DNA of 5,436 bases from CAZJDV01 sp964544865. Lineage in GTDB: Bacteria; Chloroflexota; Dehalococcoidia; Lucifugimonadales; CAJWER01. Made by a program: the position numbers and the translations under genes. Positions 1-4,138 of the stretch are shown here, in pieces. The DNA lies in contig CAZJDV010000124.1 in NCBI GenBank assembly GCA_964544865.1, forward strand, positions 1 through 5,436. Reading direction: 5' to 3'. How positions within the stretch are numbered: the first letter of the stretch is position 1; each line of letters starts with the position of its first letter. Below the pieces are notes generated by a model. That model was not told the origin of the DNA. It searched no databases and worked only from the letters and a program-made list of their open reading frames with translations.

Positions 1-263
1 GGGGCTTGCGGATTCTCGCTTGATACACAGACTCCGGTGGCCTGGTACTTGAATCGGTTTCGGTTCGGGACCCCATCGCTATTCGTTGATAGTGTGCGCC
101 GGGCAGAAGTGACGGTCATTCCGCTAAAACTATGGCCTTGCGGTCTCACCACAATGAGAGTTGTTGAGAACTTCGGCTTGGACGAGATCGGATTCCAGCT
201 GCAAAGTGGGACGCCAGCTGGCCCTGAACCCAGCAGATCGAGCTTCACTCACAACGAGTTCAT
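1..263. other. Sequence beyond the assembly gap, no supported gene
   Basis: This stretch lies on the far side of the N gap. On the minus strand one frame stays open from the gap edge (262) to a TAG at 130-132, giving 43 residues that begin ELVVSEARSAGF. Because the gap length is arbitrary, this could be the C-terminal tail of the GIY-YIG protein that enters the gap from the right, but I see no family signature in it. On the plus strand frame 1 is open over the whole stretch, also without a recognisable motif and without a good ribosome binding site. I call neither as a gene. Confidence 0.4.
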
Positions 264-273
264 NNNNNNNNNN
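264..273. other. Assembly gap (10 N)
   Basis: Ten consecutive N lie inside the reading frame of the GIY-YIG gene. A run of exactly ten is a common scaffolding placeholder, so the true distance, and hence the reading frame across it, is unknown. The TGA seen immediately after the gap in the nominal frame should not be taken as the real stop codon. Confidence 0.97.
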
Positions 274-891
274 GAATCTCGCGGGGATTGGAATCAACGA
301 GTTTCTTTAGGTGCACCTCTGTCGTGGTCGCTGCCTCGCGGGTTGGAAGCACGCCGAACCATACCAATTGTGGGTGACGCCCGGCCGTGGTATTCACTCT
401 ACCATCGCGATGCTCGGAAAGACGTTCTCGAAGTTCTCGCGTTTGACCAGCGTAGAAATGTCCTCCGTCGAGTTTCAGTATGTATACGAAGAAACGATCG
501 GCGGTCGCATCTCCTTTTTCCCACGCCGGGGAGTATTCAGGCTTGTACCACGTATTGGAGGACGGAGGCCTTGATTGAGTTTCGCGACGGGGTTTCTTCC
601 GCTCCGCCCGGTAGCAATCGAGACAGACCTCATATTGCACGTCCTTGGCGAGACCGCAACTCGGACATTCGTCGATGAGCCCGTCCTGTAAATCTTCGTA
701 GTGATCGTAACAAAATATGTGATCTTGCCTGATGGGCACGTTGCAGTCCCAAAACAGGCATACGTTCGTTCTCCGAACCGTCTGAAGAGCTCTAACTCGC
801 CGCTGGTTGGCCAACTGCCGCGCGTTGGCTTCCCGAGACGCCACCTCGACGGAGTTCACTATCTCAGCGAGGATTTTTTCCAGTCAGCCAT
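274..891 (-). CDS. Zinc-ribbon plus GIY-YIG nuclease-family protein, frameshifted near its start and cut by the gap
   Basis: Numbering is from the GTG at 859. The N-terminal part carries four metal-binding pairs: C34/C39, C50/H53, C65/C68 and C79/C82, consistent with one or two zinc ribbons. After a linker a GIY-YIG domain follows: VYI at about 125-127, FYAG at 135-138, the conserved Arg/His stretch RELRERLSEH at 141-150, and the conserved Glu at 181. Such domains cut DNA in repair and mobile-element proteins; the role here is unknown and presumably cytoplasmic. The real start is probably ATG at 889-891, preceded by GAGGTG (899-904) with 7 nt spacing. From that ATG the frame stops after ten codons, but one extra A in the A6 run (874-879) would give MADWKKILAEI joined in frame to the rest. 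GTG 859 has no good ribosome site. The C-terminus is lost in the gap. Domain identity is fairly secure; the start model is inference. Confidence 0.8.
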
Positions 892-898
892 TGGGGTT

Positions 899-904
899 CA
901 CCTC
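899..904 (-). promoter_or_regulatory. Ribosome binding site deciding the GIY-YIG start
   Basis: GAGGTG on the minus strand lies 7 nt before ATG 889-891. It supports that ATG over GTG 857-859, which has no comparable site. Its presence is the main reason to believe that the frame break in the A6 run is an error or a recent mutation. Confidence 0.55.
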
Positions 905-1128
905 GTCAGTGGGCATCTGCAAGGAGTTTATCAGAGCATCGAGCGCAAGAGGCACCCCGCTGGAATTACCGTCCGAAAATCGCCGCTGTCTGTCGATGTG
1001 CCTCAGCCTTGGCCACATCAATGACGTACGCAACCCGCCGTCGCGTTTGCAATCAGTGGTACACTTTTGCTCCGCCCTGCCGGTCCAATTTCTCTCCGCC
1101 CTTGACAATCGATCTCGCCCAGAGCCAA

Positions 1129-1239
1129 ATGAACCTCAACGACCGCTGGATCGAGAAACAGCAGCGACTGCAGCGACGATGGTACGGGGCGGATGTTTTC
1201 CCGGAGCCGGTGCTCCGACCAGAGAAGCCTTGGGAGGGG
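1129..1239 (+). pseudogene. N-terminal remnant of a sialidase/GH43-like beta-propeller glycosidase gene
   Basis: A 37-codon plus-strand stretch reads like the start of a glycosidase-type protein. It has NDRWIEKQQRLQRRW followed by PEPVLRPEKPWEG, matching the pattern DD-x-(L/W)-IE ... L-x-R-x-W/H ... P-V-L-x-P-(D/E)-x-PWEG that I recall from the first blade of bacterial five-bladed propeller hydrolases and sialidase-like proteins. Third codon positions are mostly G or C, as expected of coding sequence here. After PWEG the similarity stops abruptly: none of the three frames gives the expected next blade, and the frame runs antisense into the lyase gene. There is no clear ribosome site before ATG 1129. 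I read it as a truncated relic, the only gene-like signal on the plus strand. Recognition is from memory of the motif, so confidence is moderate. Confidence 0.45.
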
Positions 1240-1363
1240 ACGTACTGCAGAGCATTAGCGATAGTGGGACGACCCTCCTTCTCCCCTCTCAGCCGTCATC
1301 CCACAAGAGTCCCATTAAAAATAGGGCAGTTTCCGGGGAGCAGACCACATCATGCGTATCAGC

Positions 1364-2275
1364 TCACAGCCAGCCCTGCGACGTGCAGAAATCTCGGAGG
1401 CCGCCCATCTCCTCGTCGGTCAGACTGTGGTACGGGGGCCGTCGCCAGCGCTGGGCGATGCCGAACAACTCCAGGACGCCGTGAATGCCTGAGTCGAAGC
1501 CACCGGGGAGACGGGATATGTAGTCCATGTACGGCCAGTCGTACTCCTCACCGATATTGGCAGCCGTGTTCCAGTCGCCTCGCTGAGTCGCGTTCCAGTA
1601 TTTCTCGGTGACGGTCGGCTTGATCCCCACGAAGTTGGACATATAGCCTACCGCGCCGTAGGGGGCGAGCTCGATGTGCGACGGCTTGCCGCCGCCGGAG
1701 AAGACGGCCCACTCGTCTCCGACCATAGCGGTCACCTTTCGGGCAAAATCACCGTGGAGATCGTCCTTAACTGCCACGATGTTGTCGACCTCGTCGAGCA
1801 GCCGCTCGACGATTTGAAGTCCCGTACCCGTATTACCGGCAAACACATTCGTGACAAGCATCACCGACATCTCTTCTGCGACGGCGGCGTAGTGTTCGAC
1901 GAAGGTGTCCACGGTGCAACCGCCAGCCCAGACCGGTGGCTTGACCATCAGCACGTCCACGCCGATCTCACGGGCGTAACGCGCGAACTCGACGGTCTTC
2001 CCGGTCCACCAGGTATTATCGGCGGCGACCTTGAGGGCACGGTCGCCGGTGTGCTCCACGACAAAGCGAGTGACCTCAGCAACCTCGTCGTCCGTCAAGA
2101 GCGTGAACAGGCTGTCACCTGCTGTAAGGAGCATCGCATTGCTGCCACCGGCGATGTTGGCGTCGATTAGACTACGAAACCCGTCGTAGTCGATTGAGCC
2201 ATCACGGCCAAATGGGGTGTTCAGGGAAGCTATCGGCCCGGTCAGTTGCTCCCGAACTTCTTCTTGGCCAATCAT
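1364..2275 (-). CDS. Dihydrodipicolinate synthase (DapA/NAL) family lyase
   Basis: This 303-residue protein has the usual length of the class I aldolase family that makes a Schiff base between a lysine and a 2-oxo acid. Family features: the N-terminal strand GPIASLNTPF (13-22), the pyruvate-loop equivalent TAGDS (51-55), the Schiff-base lysine K170 in NIVAVKDD, and the glycine-rich FSGGG (192-196). It is not a typical lysine-pathway DapA. By eye the catalytic Tyr of the YNVP motif is Thr142 in VTNVFAGNTG, and the second Thr of GTTGES is Ala52. It is more likely a 2-keto-3-deoxy sugar-acid aldolase or dehydratase, or an uncharacterised relative, acting with the nearby dehydrogenase and enolase-like protein. 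The start ATG has GGAGGA at 2281-2286, 5 nt upstream. It lies 439 bp behind the oxidoreductase gene, so it may have its own promoter. Family assignment is secure; the reaction is unknown. Confidence 0.9.
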   Translation of the reverse strand: MIGQEEVREQLTGPIASLNTPFGRDGSIDYDGFRSLIDANIAGGSNAMLLTAGDSLFTLLTDDEVAEVTRFVVEHTGDRALKVAADNTWWTGKTVEFARYAREIGVDVLMVKPPVWAGGCTVDTFVEHYAAVAEEMSVMLVTNVFAGNTGTGLQIVERLLDEVDNIVAVKDDLHGDFARKVTAMVGDEWAVFSGGGKPSHIELAPYGAVGYMSNFVGIKPTVTEKYWNATQRGDWNTAANIGEEYDWPYMDYISRLPGGFDSGIHGVLELFGIAQRWRRPPYHSLTDEEMGGLRDFCTSQGWL

Positions 2276-2355
2276 TTTCTTCCTCCGTAAAGGTGGTGTT
2301 CAGACGCTGCTGGCTCAATGGTACTCGATTACCGACGACACGTGGTCTCCATCCT

Positions 2356-2373
2356 TACCTAGGCCTCTAGGTA
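2356..2373. repeat. Interrupted palindrome upstream of the lyase gene
   Basis: TACCTAG-GCCT-CTAGGTA has perfect 7-bp arms around a 4-base centre and lies about 80 bp before the lyase start. There is no adjacent T-run, so it is not a standard terminator. Its size and symmetry fit a binding site for a dimeric regulator, but no regulator gene is in the window. It could also be chance. Confidence 0.3.
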
Positions 2374-2637
2374 GAACGAAGCGCCGCCAAGTTACAGCAG
2401 GCACATCATAACCCTTGCCTTGACACGCTCGGCAGCTGTTGGAGACTTCCGGAGCGAGTCGAAATGTGTGCTGGGTAGATCGGGGAATCGCGAGGATCGG
2501 CCTCGGCCTGGAACAACGGGTTGAACTGTTACTGGCGGCGTGATGCCATCGTGGGCGGAGTCCGCGCCCCTCCAATACGCATAGATGACCGAAGTTTCTG
2601 GTCAAATCTTGGGCGTTCACCAGCGGGAACATCGCGT

Positions 2638-2649
2638 CTTGGCGCCAAG
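2638..2649. repeat. Perfect 12-bp palindrome
   Basis: CTTGGCGCCAAG reads identically on both strands. It lies between the oxidoreductase and lyase genes, about 33 bp upstream of the weak -35-like element. It may be an operator or a chance palindrome. Confidence 0.25.
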
Positions 2650-2714
2650 CTTCCGACTAGGGGCTGCGTATCGCACGTCTCAGGTCCGCCGCCGCGCTGC
2701 CCGACGGAAGGTCA

Positions 2715-3839
2715 CTAGGACGGGGTGTCGAAGTTGCCGATCTGACGGCTGTACTCTTCCTCACCGAAAATGGGTTTCTTGTTGTTCCAGCGATCCTCGT
2801 GCGGGTATAGCGTCAAACTGCGGTCTTCGAGGGGCATCTTCACAGGGATGTGGTTGTTCCTTGCAGATTCACGCAGTGCTATCGCGATCTCCAACACGAT
2901 CGCCATGTTCTCACCAGAGCACCGTGGTTCTATCCCAAGCTCTAGCGAGTCCACGATAGACTGAATGCTTGCCTTCTGACGCCCACCCGGCAGCATCCTC
3001 CCGTCGGCATCCCGCTCCCTTGATCCAATACCGGAGTCGGGGAACAAGCCCTTTACCTCGGTCAGTTCTTCCAGTCTAGTGGGCTCGATATCGCCATCGG
3101 ACTTCCACAAATAGAAGCTGAACCAGTCAGTGTAGATGACCCCGCGGCTGCATACGATTTCGATGCCCTTCTTCGACGAAGGCTGCAAGTGGATGAAGCA
3201 CTCGATACCGTTGACGAAGCGGACGTATCCGCCCATGCCCTGATCGTCGTCGCTCCATGAATCGCCGCTCACCCAGCCTGTGACCCAATCGACATCGGCG
3301 TCCCAAGCGAACATCCGCATCACACTTAGACCCTGGCACCCGCCCCCCGATATCTCATTCGTCGCCTGGTACAGGTTGATGCTCCTGACCTCACCCAGGT
3401 CGCCGGACTCGATGATCTTGCGAGCGTCCCACAGATGGTGGAAGTTGCGATACGCGTCACCGGCGGCGAAGTGGATGCCACGAGACCTGCACTCCTGCAC
3501 CATCGCGTCAGCGTCCGCTAGCGTCGCCGCAGCTGGTTTCTCGCAGAAGATGGCCTTGACACCAGCCTGGGCACAGCCGATGACCACCTCCGGATTGACG
3601 CTGACGGGAAGGATCGGCGCCGCGATATCGATGTCCTCCTTGGCCAGCATCTCCCGGTAGTCAGAGTACAACGCTCTCACGCCGAAGCGCTTGGCGAACA
3701 AGGCGAGGTTGTCTGGATCAGGGTCCGCTGCGGCGACTAGCTCAGTCAGAGGGTGGTGGTCATACCCGTTGGCGTGACCGGTGCCCTTTCGGCCGACTCC
3801 TATCATCCCAACGTTGTACTTGGCTTCCTGGGTCGCCAT
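2715..3839 (-). CDS. Gfo/Idh/MocA-family NAD(P)-dependent oxidoreductase
   Basis: The 374-residue protein has the family's normal length. Its N-terminal Rossmann fold shows the dinucleotide motif GMIGVGRKGTGH (11-22). An acidic residue (D39 or D41) closes the second strand, favouring NAD over NADP. The hallmark EKP motif is at E100-K101-P102 (FCEKPAA), whose Lys normally contacts cofactor and substrate. The C-terminal alpha/beta domain begins near 130 and includes GGG at 165-167. In most relatives GGG is followed by an Asp/His pair (D-x-G-x-H); here the matching positions are L171 and R175, so the usual catalytic His seems absent. The start ATG has GGAGG (3847-3851) with 7 nt spacing. It sits about 70 nt behind the DUF5679 gene, in the same direction as the enolase-like gene, so co-transcription is likely. 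Probable role: oxidation of a sugar, inositol-like or sugar-acid substrate in the cytoplasm. Family is secure, substrate unknown. Confidence 0.92.
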   Translation of the reverse strand: MATQEAKYNVGMIGVGRKGTGHANGYDHHPLTELVAAADPDPDNLALFAKRFGVRALYSDYREMLAKEDIDIAAPILPVSVNPEVVIGCAQAGVKAIFCEKPAAATLADADAMVQECRSRGIHFAAGDAYRNFHHLWDARKIIESGDLGEVRSINLYQATNEISGGGCQGLSVMRMFAWDADVDWVTGWVSGDSWSDDDQGMGGYVRFVNGIECFIHLQPSSKKGIEIVCSRGVIYTDWFSFYLWKSDGDIEPTRLEELTEVKGLFPDSGIGSRERDADGRMLPGGRQKASIQSIVDSLELGIEPRCSGENMAIVLEIAIALRESARNNHIPVKMPLEDRSLTLYPHEDRWNNKKPIFGEEEYSRQIGNFDTPS

Positions 3840-3879
3840 CGAGTAGCCTCCATTCGCTATTAGGGCCTAGGGTTCATCA

Positions 3880-3896
3880 CCCGCGAGAGCGCTGGG
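3880..3896. repeat. Small stem-loop between the DUF5679 and oxidoreductase genes
   Basis: CCCGCG-AGAG-CGC-T-GGG can form a six-pair stem with one bulged base and a 4-nt loop. No T-run follows on the minus strand, so it is not a typical terminator. It might act as an mRNA processing or attenuation element within the operon, or be chance in GC-rich DNA. Confidence 0.2.
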
Positions 3897-3908
3897 CCAC
3901 GCTTCCAC

Positions 3909-4058
3909 CTATTTGGTGGCGCTGCTCCCGATCTGGAACATCTTGGCACCGTAAACGGTGCAGGCACCTCGGGTGGCGTGTCTTCCATTCTTCATCGTCA
4001 TCTGCTCGGTGTCCGTCATGGCTCTCGAATGCCTGCACTTCATGCAATATCCATCCAT
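3909..4058 (-). CDS. DUF5679-like mini zinc-ribbon protein with one Cys lost
   Basis: A 49-residue reading frame (50 if the ATG at 4059-4061 is used) that is easy to miss because of its size. With the longer numbering it reads GYCMKCR at 4-10, TMKNGRHATRGAC at 22-34 and GAKMFQIG at 38-45. This matches the short single-domain DUF5679 family as I recall it: CxxC, then a V-T-x-K-N-G-R-P-A-x-x-G core, then CPVCG-T-K-x-F-R-I-G. The family is presumed to bind one zinc through four Cys; its function is unknown. Here C6, C9 and C34 are present, but the fourth position is Y37 (TAC), one base from a Cys codon, and the usual Pro after C34 is Thr. GAGGAG (4065-4070) lies 6 nt before the second ATG and only 3 nt before the first, so I chose 4058. 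It lies 71-75 nt behind the enolase-like gene and 69 nt before the oxidoreductase gene. It may be intact and divergent, a recent pseudogene, or carry a base error. Confidence 0.75.
   Translation of the reverse strand: MDGYCMKCRHSRAMTDTEQMTMKNGRHATRGACTVYGAKMFQIGSSATK
3946..3961. repeat. Perfect inverted repeat inside the DUF5679-like gene
   Basis: GCACCG-TAAA-CGGTGC forms a 6-bp stem with a 4-nt loop. It covers the codons of the second half of the zinc ribbon (C34-T35-V36-Y37-G38-A39), exactly where the protein departs from the CPVCG consensus. Confidence 0.6.
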
Positions 4059-4064
4059 CATTGA

Positions 4065-4070
4065 CTCCTC
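4065..4070 (-). promoter_or_regulatory. Ribosome binding site of the DUF5679-like gene
   Basis: GAGGAG on the minus strand precedes two adjacent ATG codons. Spacing is 3 nt to the first and 6 nt to the second, favouring the second. This strong site is part of the case that the mini-gene is real. Confidence 0.55.
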
Positions 4071-4102
4071 TGGGTTTGTTGGCTAGTGGTAGGTCTCCGT
4101 TT

Positions 4103-4138
4103 CAGCCCCTAAACCCTAGCTCCCAGCCCCTAAACCCT
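4103..4138. repeat. Two copies of a 15-bp direct repeat, 21-bp period, at the enolase-like stop codon
   Basis: CAGCCCCTAAACCCT occurs at 4103-4117 and again, identically, at 4124-4138. The second copy includes the TAG stop of the enolase-like gene, and the first lies just after it in the direction of transcription. This looks like a short tandem duplication of the gene end, possibly by replication slippage. The CCCTAAA core resembles plant telomere repeat units, but two interrupted copies in a bacterial operon are not a telomere. Confidence 0.75.

Larger units (their letters stand above)
892..1363. other. 472-bp stretch between the lyase and GIY-YIG genes
   Basis: No intact gene is supported here. 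It contains the proposed plus-strand glycosidase remnant (1129-1239). A 74-codon minus-strand frame (884-1108) overlaps the start of the GIY-YIG gene by 8 nt, but it has arginine-rich, low-complexity composition and no family signature, so I do not call it. No clear hairpin followed by a T-run is seen behind the lyase gene; the AT-rich patch around 1314-1326 forms only a 3-bp stem. Confidence 0.5.
2276..2714. other. 439-bp intergenic region before the lyase gene
   Basis: No convincing gene is present. A 105-codon minus-strand frame (2315-2632) lacks a ribosome site and any recognised domain. The region holds two palindromes (2356-2373 and 2638-2649). A possible but weak minus-strand promoter consists of TTGACC (2600-2605), a 16-nt spacer and TATGCG (2578-2583); its -10 box matches only three consensus positions. 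The length and the palindromes suggest that the lyase gene is separately regulated, but this is inference. No terminator with a T-run is seen after the oxidoreductase gene. Confidence 0.45.

Noticed and set aside
37..678. Plus-strand frame of 213 codons running across the gap
   Set aside because: It crosses an N gap of unknown length and to the right of it is antisense to the GIY-YIG gene. The left part is open but shows no recognisable motif.
1102..1107. Consensus TTGACA as a -35 box on the plus strand
   Set aside because: The matching -10 position (CCAAAT) is poor and lies directly against ATG 1129, leaving no room for a leader.
884..1108. 74-codon minus-strand frame overlapping the GIY-YIG start by 8 nt
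   Set aside because: The overlap resembles translational coupling, but the protein is Arg-rich with no domain, and it is antisense to part of the region before the glycosidase remnant. Not supported without homologues.
1312..1327. AT-rich CCC...GGG element as a terminator behind the lyase gene
   Set aside because: The stem has only three consecutive pairs and there is no T-run after it on the minus strand.
1676..2170. Plus-strand open frame of 164 codons opposite the lyase gene
   Set aside because: Antisense shadow of the DHDPS-family gene; no family signature.
2315..2632. 105-codon minus-strand frame between the oxidoreductase and lyase genes
   Set aside because: No ribosome site near its ATG and no recognised domain; the CRAC stretch alone is too little for a zinc motif.
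4103..4138. CCCTAAA units as a telomere-like repeat
   Set aside because: Only two interrupted units within a bacterial operon; a 21-bp tandem duplication explains them.
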